Below are positions 45,210 to 55,300 of a DNA stretch of 64,000 nucleotides, piece by piece; the first letter of the stretch is position 1; the number at the start of each line of letters is the position of its first letter. Below the pieces are notes generated by a model. The model was not told where the DNA came from, ran no database searches, and worked only from the letters and a program-made list of their open reading frames with translations. Source of the stretch: Euglena gracilis (taxonomy: Eukaryota > Euglenida > Euglenophyceae > Euglenales); contig CP154956.1 of assembly GCA_039621445.1 (NCBI GenBank), forward strand, positions 58,163,155 to 58,227,154, given 5' to 3'. Position numbers and translations under genes: made by a program.

Positions 45210-45315
45210 GTGCAGGACAACATGAACAAAGGTCACTCGATGGAAATTCGGGCAAAGGTGGTGGTGGACACTTGCAAGATGCAGTCAAGTGATCTGCCAT
45301 CATCGATCGCCACAG
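45210..45315 (+). CDS. GPD2: G3PDH exon: VRAKxVINATGPxxDxVR segment
   Basis: Between a GTCCTCAG acceptor and CACAG|GTTTCC donor the frame reads SMEIRAKVVVDTCKMQSSDL, matching EFDVRAKCVINATGPFTDSV in position. The dinucleotide-binding glycine-rich NATGPF is replaced by DTCKMQ, so conservation is weak, but order, phase (0 in, 1 out) and flanks agree. Confidence 0.55.
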
Positions 45316-45784
45316 GTTTCCAGTTGAGGTGTGTTGTTTTCGGTTTGAGTGGCAGGAATACAGCAGGGTGGGAATGCATCCTCTGCGCTGATGCAATGAA
45401 ATTGGCATGCTTTTGGTGTGCTAGGTGGGCTTTTTCGCATTTGAGTTTTTTTTGGCCATTACACATTTGTGCGGCATTCAGTGCAACGGGGCCTCCCCAA
45501 AACACCAATGAAACACCTCTCAGGACAGCTTTAATGCAGGTGTTGTTAGGAATGATGCAGGGATCCCACACATTCATGCCACAATAAACCATAAACCCCC
45601 CCACTTATAAACCAGGTTTTGTGTAGTGCTAAGCTCTTCATGTGTCTTATGGTGCCATGCTGCAGCAAATGTTTGAGGACCGGCCCGGCCCGGCCCCACA
45701 TTTTGTGAGTGAGACACTTCTGACATAATGTACGTTTTTTTCGAGATATTTTCCAAAAATCGATTTTTTGATCAAAAATCTCAC

Positions 45785-45935
45785 CCTGGCGAAATGGTAG
45801 AGTCGGAAGGGGGGGGCGGGTCAATCCTACCCAGTTTGGACCCCTTCGCAGGTGAATAACTCGGGCCTGGCGGAGAGTTGGGGGCCAAACAGAGGTGATT
45901 CGGAAACTAAATCCTAGAAATCCAGTCGCTCACGT
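45785..45935 (+). repeat. Fragment of the composite CTAAGTCG repeat family
   Basis: GCGAAATGGTAGAGTC, TTTGGACCCCTTCGC, AATAACTCGGGCCTGGCG and AGGTGATTCGGAAACTA match 10,028-10,180 and 38,825-38,980. Confidence 0.88.
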
Positions 45936-46512
45936 GTGATTGTTGGGCACAACATGGTTAATGAAATTAATTGTGCACAAATAGGTGCATGTTGCAGTTG
46001 GAGCGGTTGGCTGATTGAGGGAATGAATCACGCAAAAGACATTTTTTTTCCTGGCATGTTGTGCCGATAATTATCAACATTTTTGACAGAATTGCACCCA
46101 AAAATTTCTCAAAACGTATGGGGGGGGGGCAAATTTTTTGTCCCACTGTTTTGTTCCAGGCCGAAAATCACTCATTCCAGCTATGCTGCAAGGTGCCGGG
46201 GCTGTACTGGTGGGTGCGTTGGCATTCTGGGGGGGGGATGGACCATCTGACAAATTTTTGGGATTTTTGATTTCCTCCTCTCAAAATGGTCGACATATTT
46301 AATTGTTTTCCTGGTATGAGTGGTAAAGGTTTGTTTGTCTCCAGATTCTTTGACCCAGTGAATGAAAAGAAAATTTGCTGGAAGTGTCGCAGAGTTCTGA
46401 TTTGGACATTCTGGAAATTTTCGGGCAAGTGGGTAATAGAGTGTGCTCGTTTCTTGAAACACTCCATTTTCAAACCACTCCCTTGTCTCTTTGTCCCCTC
46501 TCAGCTTGCCAG

Positions 46513-46601
46513 GTGCCAACTGCCCGCAGAAGATCGGAGGGCTCTTCCCTTTGACCTCCGCTGGCACCTCGCTGTTCATGTTGCCATGGATGGGCCGAAC
46601 G
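46513..46601 (+). CDS. GPD2: G3PDH exon: FxLPWxGxT segment
   Basis: Starting after TTGCCAG, the 2-base entry completes a Gly codon with the previous exon. The frame reads CPQKIGGLFPLTSAGTSLFM then LPWMGRT, aligning without gaps to YSPESMGLLDPATSDGRVIF then FLPWQKMT. Donor GT at 46,602. Just after it the family has (V/I)AGTTD, which should be in the next exon. Confidence 0.7.
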
Positions 46602-47705
46602 GTCAATGCGCTGTGTGTCTTCCCCCAAAACCTTAAAGTGTATTGGTACACACAGCGTTTTGGAGACAATTCTTGGATTGTCTGTACAAGCACCAGTCGC
46701 TTCCTATTGAAGAATTAGATTTCTGGTGGTAAATGGCGTGGCAGCTACTTGTCTCCATTGTGAATCTGAGCCATTTCTCTCCAACATTTTAACGGAATCT
46801 GAACCCCTTTATTCAATTTTACGTTAATCAGGCAAATTATTCAAAGAACAAGAAAACATTCGTAACAGTTTTTCAAGAAAACCTCTCAATCTACCAAATC
46901 ACACAAAACCTCATTTCTTGTGTCTGCAATTGGGGTTTTCGGAAATTTGGCAATTGGAAATTTTTCAGGAAAATTTTCACCACCTGACAGCGCTTCGCGC
47001 CGTCTGGGAGTTTTTTATTTTTTTTTGGATTTTTGCTTGATCGGCCGGGGGGGGGGTATTTTGGAGGTTTTTTTTGGTGGGGGTTTACAATATGCGCATG
47101 GGCCTTTTTTTTGCTGGAAATCTCCATGGGGTGTGTTTATTTTGGTCCTTATTTTGGATTTTGCTTGAACGACCCGGGCGCAAATAAAACCATCATTTTT
47201 CAGGTTTCCAAAAACCTTAATTTTTTTTATTTTGCTACTTCGTGACATGGGTTAATTAATATAAGCGGAAACATACCACATGTAGGAACCTTTGTCAAAC
47301 ACAAAAGTATGGTATATTGTGCGCAAAAAAGAGAAAGGTTTGATTTGAAAATAAATGTGATGAAAAAAATTCGTGGTTTAGGCTATCAGTTCTAGGAGGA
47401 GCAGGTCAAAGAACCCCCCAACCCGCCCCCGCCCCCAGAAGGGGGCTCAGTAACCCCGTCGTCCCATCTGCATTGGGTTTGTTTTGCAATGCAATTGCTC
47501 AGTCTACTTTTGGTTTACAAAGAAAGTATTGAAAAAAATGAAGCTGGTTGCGTGGGGCCAAAATGCCCATCTTTTTTTTCCTCATTTTTTTCTCCAAGTT
47601 GCCTGACCCATGATTAATCGTAATGCAACATGGCTGTACAATGCCAATGTTTTATGCATTTATGCCCCATAGGAATGTCCGATGCCTGTGGTGTTTGTCC
47701 CCAAG

Positions 47706-47762
47706 CTGCCGGAATCCACCCAGGGACAACAAACTTATCAGCTGTTGGATGCCCTCCAGCAG
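47706..47762 (+). CDS. Possible small G3PDH exon
   Basis: CCCCAAG acceptor, 19 codons reading LPESTQGQQTYQLLDALQQ, then CAG|GTATCT donor, phase 0 at both ends. It loosely resembles the family's P(I/T)xxE-DIxFILxEV helix, but so does the next candidate. It may be an exon of this gene, an alternative exon, or chance. Confidence 0.3.
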
Positions 47763-47892
47763 GTATCTTGCAAGCACCTTGAGTTTTGAACTGTTATGTC
47801 TTTTTGTGGAACCTTGTGCATTTGAATCAGCTTCTTTTTAAGGAAGGTCGCACCCCCGGGAGGTGGGATTTATGGGTGCTATGCACCTTCGG

Positions 47893-47992
47893 CGATGCAG
47901 GGCGATGCACGGCGATGCAGGGCGATGCGGGAATTTCAGAGACCAAAGGTGGGGTTCTAATGCAGGCGATGCAGGGCGATGCAGGGCAATGT
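47893..47992 (+). repeat. GGCGATGCAG short tandem repeats
   Basis: Two clusters of the 10-bp unit GGCGATGCAG/GGCGATGCAC. Confidence 0.9.
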
Positions 47993-48333
47993 GGGCATTT
48001 TTGGCCATTGATGTGCATTTTTTGCCATGTTGGCCGTATTTAGCCATTTTTGCCCGTTTTGGGCCCGTTTTGGAATAATTTTGCTTCTTTTCTCTTTGCT
48101 TCTTCTTTGCTTCTTCTTTTGCTGTTCTTCTTTTGCTTCTTTTACTTCTTTTCTTTTGCATGTTTCACACACAGTCGACAGGTAACAAAAATGATGGGAA
48201 ACACCCCAATTTTCCCCATCACTCTTTTTCCCGACATTTTTTCCCCCACACCCTTTCTACGCCCCTTTGGAGGGACCACGTTCAGGCATAGACAAATGTC
48301 ACACAGGGGTATAGGGGTACAGGGGAATAACAT

Positions 48334-48460
48334 ATGGTCTTCTGGGTGTCTTTTTTGTGATTTGTCATTTTGCAACAAAAAAAACAGGTCTTTTTTTTCT
48401 GGTGCCTGTTTTTTTTTTTGCAAAATGACAAATCACAAAAAAAGACACCCAGAAGACCAT
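48334..48460. repeat. MITE-like inverted repeat with ~56-bp arms
   Basis: ATGGTCTTCTGGGTGTC at the left end pairs with GACACCCAGAAGACCAT at the right end, continuing through GTGATTTGTCATTTTGC. Nearly perfect except in T/A runs. Located in a dehydrogenase intron. Confidence 0.93.
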
Positions 48461-49421
48461 TTTGACCGTTTTTCGAAATTCCGAGTTGCCGTTTTTGCTG
48501 CAATTTTTCGTCATGAATTGGAAAAATTACCATCATTTCCCGCGAAAAGTTGAATTTTCCCATCAGTAAATTTTCCGAAATCAAAATTTTCTTATCATTT
48601 TTTTTCCTGTCAATTTTATCTGGTTATTTTTGTTTCTCGTCATTTTTGTCTGGACTGTATTGCGCATATTGCAAGGTTTTCAGAAATTTTCCACCAAGTA
48701 TTTTTCCCATTGATGCATATTTTGTGTGCATTACTGGGCCATTTTGCACTTCTTGCAACCATGTTCAGCCATTTTTTTCTTCAATTTTGGTCCAGTTTCT
48801 GTCCAGAGGTCCAGAGTTTGGGCCCAGCCACTGCGGGCCATTTTTGAGCTACGTGGGACCACAGCCACTTTGGGCCAAATGAGCTGTTGTTTTGGCCATT
48901 TGTTGTTTGGGCCATTTTTTTCCTGCACAAAATCATCCAAATTTTGTTGAAAATGGCTGACAATGGCCCAAAACAAAGTCAAAGATGGCCCAAAATGGCC
49001 CCAAAATGGTTTGAATATCGTCGAAAATTACCCAACCCGGCTGATTTCGGCTGATCATGGACTGAAATACCAAAAATGGCCTGAAATGACTTGCCAGGTG
49101 CGTCACCTGAACATGACCAAAAATGGCCCAATTACAGGAAAAATCCATTTTCAGCATATTGAGTGCATAATTGAAGTTCGGTTTAGTGCATACCCCCCAT
49201 GTCTCCCCCCCCTCCCCTGGTTTGATAATTTCCTCGTCTAATTTGCCAAAAAGGGTGGGCCACAATTCATTTTTTTCCCAGTTGGACCGAAGCTGCCCCT
49301 CCCTCAACTGCACTCATGCCGGAAATCATCATTAAAGACATGATCCAAGGGCCTCGCAATTCATCATCTTTTGGGCCTCTTCCAAACCGGGGATTACGAG
49401 TGGGAGTTATTTTTCTTTCAG

Positions 49422-49469
49422 CAGGTCTTTCAGGTGCTTCAGGAGAACTGCGATGCATATTTTTTTTTA
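49422..49469 (+). CDS. GPD2: G3PDH small exon: helix before the W-loop
   Basis: After TTTCTTTCAG, 16 codons read QVFQVLQENCDAYFFL, in phase with the next exon and of a length that matches FILNEVRNYLSCDVEV before the DVLAAW region. The donor is GTTTTT, weaker than the others. Confidence 0.5.
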
Positions 49470-49697
49470 GTTTTTACGCCCAAGCATTTGGGGGAAAACA
49501 TACGCAATACAGAAAGGGGTGGGTTGCTTTCTAAGGAAAGTCACATCGGCAGGGGAGGGCGCCTTTGGCCCCTTCCCCTTCCCCTGGGGGGGGGGGCGGT
49601 CGGGGTTTGAGGTGCACTCCACCATTTCCACCAGGCGCTTTTCCCTGCCTGTCCCAGTGGGTTTTTTTCCCCCCTTGCCGACTCTTGTCTCCTCCAG

Positions 49698-49922
49698 GTC
49701 CTGCCCTCCAGCACCGCCCTGAAGGACGCCGGCGCGGCGTGGGCGGTGCAGGAGGTGGGGGGCCCGGAGGTGCGGGAGAAGGGCTACGCCGTGGCGGTGG
49801 ACGAGGCCCACCGGGCGGTGGCGGTGGCGGCCGGGGACTGGACGCTGTACCGGAAGGCGGCGGAGGACGCCGTGAACCGGGCGGTGCAGCTTGCGGGGCT
49901 CGAGGACAAAGCTGGCCCGTGC
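49698..49922 (+). CDS. GPD2: G3PDH exon: GGKWTTYRxMAEDxxxxA segment
   Basis: After TCCTCCAG the frame reads VLPSSTALKDAGAAWAV and later VDEAHRAVAVAAGDWTLYRK then AAEDAVNRAV and GLEDKAGP. The second part matches GLITIAGGKWTTYRSMAEDT, a family signature, with GG changed to AG and K to D. The 3' end is at GT 49,919 or 49,923. It is extremely GC-rich compared with the 42-46 kb exons. Confidence 0.85.
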
Positions 49923-49924
49923 GT

Positions 49925-51100
49925 TGCCCAGGGCTTCGTTTGCAGAATGTTTTGAAGCACCCGGCGGCTCCGTTTTCGTGACACAAGTGCTCGTAATTTT
50001 TTAGATGAATAATTTTTTTTAAATAAAACAACTCAAATTTCCCCGAAAAGTCCAAGGGGAGGAGGTCAGGCATATGCCGCCTCCTCACCACAGTATTCGA
50101 TAAATGGGTATCTGCGTGTTGTTTTTTTAAGGATTTTCTTTTTAACTCATTCCAGCTCCCAAAATCTCAAGGTCCCAAAATATCGTTTGATTGATTTTTC
50201 AAAGGCGCATATTTGTCTTCGGCATTCTTTGTGGCATGTTGCCTCACATTGAGCCGGTTTAGGAGATGCCGTAAATGAACCATTATTGTTGTGCCTTAAA
50301 TTGAAATTTTTGGGAAAGTTCGATTTGGTGCTTCGCACCGTCAGGGGTGTTCAATTTGGGGGACTGGTCTTGAGTGGGGGTTCCCAGAGAAATACCACCC
50401 CCACAATATAAAATCCCCCCAGGGGCTTTGCTTTTGCTGCCCAAATATAAAGCACCCCCCCCCCCCGCAAAGCTCTGCGAGGTTTGGTGCCACTGAGGGC
50501 AAAGCAAAAAATTCCTTGGTGTCACTACAGCTTTTCATCAAAAATGCCCAACTTTCAGATTAAAAAAAGTACTCGTTTTTGGGTCAAACAATGAGGTACA
50601 TAATTTTTTTGTGCAAAACTGGTGTTTGATTTTATCCAAAAGTTGTGAAAGTTTATAGAGGTCGCCCAAAAAGTACCCCCCTCCAAATGATATCCCCCCC
50701 TGGTCAAGCAAATCCCCCCAGATATAAGCCCCCCCCCCCAGGTCTTGGAAACCCGCAGAAATATGCCGATCCCTTCCCCCGCGCTCATGGTGTCATTGTT
50801 TATAGAACAACAACACGTACTTAAACAATCTTTGAGAGTGACACTCCGAATTAAACAAACGTGCATCATGTAAATTGGCCAAGACACATTTGCTTCATAA
50901 TTTGACCTTTTGGGGGGTGGTGGGTCCATGTCAGTCCATCTCCCCACTTTGGGGTCACCACCAGAACCCTGATACTCCTATGTCGGGCCCTGCCCCTGAC
51001 CCATAAACTTGATGATCACAACTCCTCTCAATTGAGGTTGGCTGGATCAATGGAAGAGAAAGCAGAGCGAATAAATCAAAAAACCACGCTAACTACAATG
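49925..51100. other. Intron DNA, no further gene recognised
   Basis: AT-rich with a few C-runs near 50,395-50,470 and 50,680-50,745. A short missing dehydrogenase exon is expected here but was not identified. Confidence 0.4.
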
Positions 51101-51102
51101 AG

Positions 51103-51175
51103 CTCCTGGTGCCACGTCATCTATGACTCTTCTCGGCGGACACCGATGGAACAACCAACTTCCTGCTCAGCTGAG
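51103..51175 (+). CDS. GPD2: G3PDH exon: LxGGxxWxxxLxxxL segment
   Basis: Bounded by CAATGAG and GAG|GTATGT, the frame reads PGATSSMTLLGGHRWNNQLP then AQL, aligning with TVGLFLQGGKDWSPTLYIRL. It ends with a 2-base overhang AG that joins the C of the last exon to give Ser. The 5' phase does not fit the 49,919/49,923 donors, so a small exon is probably missing between them. Confidence 0.65.
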
Positions 51176-51582
51176 GTATGTGACGCACAGTTTGCATTGG
51201 TTCTTTTTTCCAAGCAATCAAACCAGCTGAACCCCCAGGGTGGTCCACAAGGGACGGGATGCTTTTTGCCCTCAAGGACCGCCCCTTGAGGACCGCTTTT
51301 GGTCCCCGGGGCCAGTCAATTTTTTTTCCAAAGCTGTCAGGAAATGCATTTGTTTTACGCTTTGGGTGGATGGACAGTCCAAGGATGCTAGAAACCATTT
51401 TCCCGACAAAGTCGACCCGGTTTGCCAAAATACGGCCATATCTTTTTGGACATTTTTCTTGTGGATTTTCACTGGATGTGCAGGGACAGGAAACTTTTTT
51501 TTGACTGAGGATCGCCCTGTGAACCTCGCGACCTGATTTGTTGCCACCTCCCCCACCACCCCCCCCCCCCCGCCATTCGCAG

Positions 51583-51955
51583 CCAGCAGTTCAACCTGGA
51601 CGCAGCGGATGCGCAGCAGCTCGTGGCGCGGTACGGCGACCGGGCCCCCATCGTGGCGCAGCTCATCGCCCGGACCAACTTCAAGACGCTGTGCGCCCTG
51701 GAGGCCGCGGAGGGGCCAGTGCGGGTCTGGGAGGCGGAGGTGCAGTACGGCGTGGCGGAGTACGCCTGCACCCCGCTGGACTTCCTGGCGCGCCGGGTGG
51801 GGCTGGCCCCGCTGGACCACGCCGCCGCCGTCAAAGCGGTGCCCCGCGTGGCGGAGTTGATGGGCGCCAACTTGGGCTGGTCGCGCGGAAGGTCGAAGCA
51901 GGAGGTGGAGAGCACGCTTGCCGCCCTGGAGAGGTTTCGCCCCGTTCAACCGTAA
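51583..51955 (+). CDS. GPD2: G3PDH last exon: C-terminal DAO_C domain
   Basis: After a C-run and TTCGCAG the frame reads QQFNLDAADAQQLVARYGDR, then VWEAEVQYGVAEYACTPLDF, LARRVGLAPLDHAAAV and PRVAELMGANLGWS, ending at TAA 51,953-51,955. This is the diagnostic C-terminal domain of the family (EAEVxYxxxxEYAxTxxDxxxRRxRLxxLD, then PRxxELMxxxLxW). This exon alone identifies the gene. No EF-hand follows, unlike the animal enzyme. GC content is very high. Confidence 0.93.
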
Positions 51956-52294
51956 AGGTCACCAAACGATTCACGTTTCATATTTCTCGTTCCAGTTTCC
52001 TGTTGATTGTGCGTGCTTGATTTTGGAGTGGGAAGTCGGAAGTGGGGATTGCCTTGGGGAACCAGATTTTGATTATTGCGGAGCTCTTTTGGGAGGGGAA
52101 CAAACAATGTGGGGATTTTAAAAGACATTGGTCGATGGACCACAAGATGGTTGAGGAGGGTGGCCAGTTTCAAGTCGACACCTCGGGCTCCGCACTTCCC
52201 CCAAGTGAGGTCATGCCTTGTTTGCCGGCTGTTTGAATGTGAATGTTTTTGGGTAGGTTAGGCCTTTCCCCGACCATTCGGGCTCCGCACTGCG

Positions 52295-52395
52295 AGATGG
52301 TGAGGTCCTGCTTTCCTTGCCGGCTGTTCTGTTCTGGTGTGTTTGTGCGTGCGCGGGGGGTGCTTCTTACTGCTTTTTGTTGCCGGAGTTGGCTG
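52295..52395 (+). repeat. Element 1 left inverted terminal repeat
   Basis: Pairs with 56,814-56,907: AGATGGTGAGGTCCTGCTTT, TTCTGGTGTGTTTGTGCG, TGCTTCTTACTGC and TTGCCGGAGTTGGC, with one small indel. Confidence 0.9.
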
Positions 52396-55300
52396 ATCCT
52401 AATTCTGCCCTTCGACCTCAAGGAGAAAGAGTTTTACTGCTACGAGTTCAAGTGGAATTGCTTTTCGAGGAGTACTACCTTCCCGAGAACCAATACTTTT
52501 ACCAACTGGTGGACCGAACTTTCTTCGGAACTTCAACTTCCTGAAGGAAGAATTCAACGCCTCGAGTTCAACTGGAACAAGAAATTCAAAGAACAGAAAC
52601 ACAGATATCAACAAAGGACTTCCATGAAGAATGAATTTCAAAGAAACTCTGAATTTCAAGAAGAACTGCAAAGAACTTCCAAGAAGTCAACTGAAGCTGG
52701 GGAAGGTGAAGTCACAGCAGCAGCTGCAGAAGGAGATGAGGCGGCAGCAGCACGTCAGTCCGTGGCCATCGCAACCCCCCCACCCCCCAGCAAATCAAAG
52801 ATTTCAGACTCCCCCACTCAAAATGATGGCCATGGACCATGGACAACTGTGGTCAGGAAGAGACACAGGGAGACTACCATCACAGGTCCAACAGACTCCA
52901 CCCCTTTTTCTCAGTTCCTCCCCTTCCAGGGGAAGAAGCAAAGGCTATGGCAGCCTCTCAAGGGAGATCAGAAATCCAAAGGATTCAAATCGAAATCAAG
53001 GCTATGGCAGCCATCATTCAACAGGGCCTGGGGCCCAGAATCAAGGCTCTGGCAGCCATTATTCAAGAGGGCAGTGGGCCCAGGGGCAAGGCTATGGCAG
53101 CCAGTACCCCAGCCTGGAGAGATCCCATTGGGAAAAGGTATGTCCAACTTTTCCCCCAGCAATTTCAGACACAAAAATGTCCCAGGAGCAGCAAGCCAAT
53201 GCCAAATACAGGCCATGGGGGCCTATACTGGGAACCCAGAAGGACAGAGAAGAGAAAGTCCTGGAAAGAAGGCCAATGGAGGCCAAGCAGGCCTGTGTGC
53301 CACTGGCAGCCAGATGGAGGCAAATGGACAGAGAAGTCCTGGAGAAAAGGCCAATGGGGGCCAAGCAGGCCTGAGTGCCTCTGGAGGCCCAAGGGCCCTG
53401 AAGGCAAGTGGTGGCCAAAACCATCAAGACCACATCAGCCCTTGGGGGGGAGGCCCAAGATTGGCTCAGGCAGGCCCCCCCCAGAAGATAATCAGCCCAG
53501 CATTATATGTACCACCCCACCACAGACCTTCCCCCATCATTCCAAAACAGGGGGAAAGCCTGTCTTTGAAAAGCCCTATGGCAGGGCCAGCTGCAGCCCC
53601 AGTGATGGGGCACCCAGAGGGGCCCCCAGTGATGGGGCAGCCCAGGGGAAGGACCCCTGTGATGGGGCCTGTGGAATCCCCAGATACATTACACCCAGGG
53701 GTGCCCCCCTACAAGGCCCTGCAGGCCAGTATCCCCCATTGGGTCAAGGCAGGAGCCAGCAGAGAGGTATTAAACCTGATAAGGGAAGGGGTTATGGCAG
53801 ATCTCCCCCTCCCCCCTCAGATGTCATTAAAAGTTCCCTTCAAGACACCCCAAGAAATAATGACTGCCCAAAAAATTCTGAGGGAATACGAATGTGCAGG
53901 GGCAACCAGGCAAATCCCCCCAGAGGAGGCAAAACATTTTGTCCCTTATTTCATCCTTTCCAAAAAAGAGGGGGAAAAGACAAAAGAAAGATTAATCTCA
54001 GATTGTCGACAGTTAAATCTCCACTTCACCCCCCAGAAGTTCAGACTGGAACACATGGGAAACATTTTCCCATACCTAAGAAAAGGATGGTTCTGTGGAA
54101 AAATAGATCTGAAAGATGCTTATTTTCACCTAAAACTGCACAGCAGCCTGGAAAAACATGTCTGCATGCAAGTGGGGGGGGAAACTTGGCAGTTTCAAGC
54201 TGCATGTTTTGGCATCAGCAGCCTGCCACAAAAGTTTATGACTCTCATGAGAGTCTGGGAAAGGAAGTGGAGAAAGGAGGGAAAGGTAGTTTTCATCTAC
54301 CTAGACGACATTTTGCTGTTAGCCCCCAGCAAAAAGACTGCAGCCCAACATTTGGCAGAAATAAAGCAGGACCTTTTATTGGCAGGTTTCAGATTAAACC
54401 TCCCCAAATCCTGTCTGGAACCCACACAGGAGATAAAACATTTGGGCCAGTGGGTCAATTTGAAAAAGGGCCAGCTGGAAATCCCACAGGAAAAACTAAA
54501 ATCCTTAAGAAAGGAGCTGGGAAAAGTGCTCACAGCACAAAAAATGAGCTGCAGAAAACTCAGCTCTATTGTGGGGCAGGTCAGAAGCTATTTAGTTTCC
54601 ATGCCATTTCTCAGAATTCTGACAGATCAACTTTGCAAAATGGTGGATTTACACACAAAGTGGGGTTGGGACCACACCCTGACCATTCCCCAGGGGGTCA
54701 AAGATCAAATTGTGGAGTTAAAAGCGTTTTTGCAGCCAGGTGTGGGCAGAGCCTTTCAATCCCAGGCCTCTCAGGATCTGTTTTCAGACAGCAGCACCTG
54801 GCAGTGGGGGGGGCTGGACAAAAACTCAGGCCAAAAAGTGCAGGATTTTTGGAGGGACCTGCACATCCTTCACATCAACCAAAAAGAATTGATGTCAGCA
54901 GTGGAGACAGTAAAAAGTCTGGCAAAGCCAAAACAAACCATAATGCTTCATGTGGACAGCCAAGTGGCTGTAAGTTATCTAACAAAATGGGGAGGCAAAA
55001 AGCCCTACCTAAATTCCATTTTAAAACCCCTGCTGTATCATTGCCTAGAAAAGCAAATCAATTTGCAGGTGGTTTGGGTTCCCACAAAAGAGCAATTGGC
55101 AGACTCCCTGACCAGGGAGCAAAGGGACCCAGGGGATTATACCCTAAACCTACATCTCTTTCACCAAATTCTGAAATTTTTCAGACAGGACATTACCCCA
55201 GAGGTGGACATGTTTTGCACACCCAGCAACAAAAAATTCCCCAAGTTTGTTTGTCGGTACCCCCACCAAGGGGCTTTGCTGGTGGATGCCTTGAAGGCAG

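Larger units (their letters stand above)
35092..51955 (+). other. GPD2: Gene span: mitochondrial FAD-dependent glycerol-3-phosphate dehydrogenase (visible part)
   Basis: Nine plus-strand segments, all in the same order as the protein, match the middle and C-terminal parts of FAD-glycerol-3-phosphate dehydrogenase, which oxidises sn-glycerol 3-phosphate to dihydroxyacetone phosphate and passes electrons to quinone at the mitochondrial inner membrane. Most neighbouring exons join in phase with GT-AG introns. Introns reach about 4.5 kb and hold satellites, inverted repeats and hairpins. The N-terminal Rossmann fold (GGGATGxG and HGGxRYL motifs) was not found, so the 5' end lies further upstream or in unrecognised exons. 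At least two internal pieces (around GVHxxLP and AGTTD) also were not found. The two large 3' exons are strikingly GC-richer than the 5' ones. Confidence 0.8.

Noticed and set aside
48245-48300. Possible AGTTD-region exon of the dehydrogenase
   Set aside because: A GGTTF stretch is visible, but phase, splice sites and the neighbouring residues do not fit the family.
52243-52296. Start of the element 1 polyprotein at 52,243
   Set aside because: These codons lie outside the element's left end (52,272), in the terminal repeat of element 2, so they cannot be part of the mobile protein.
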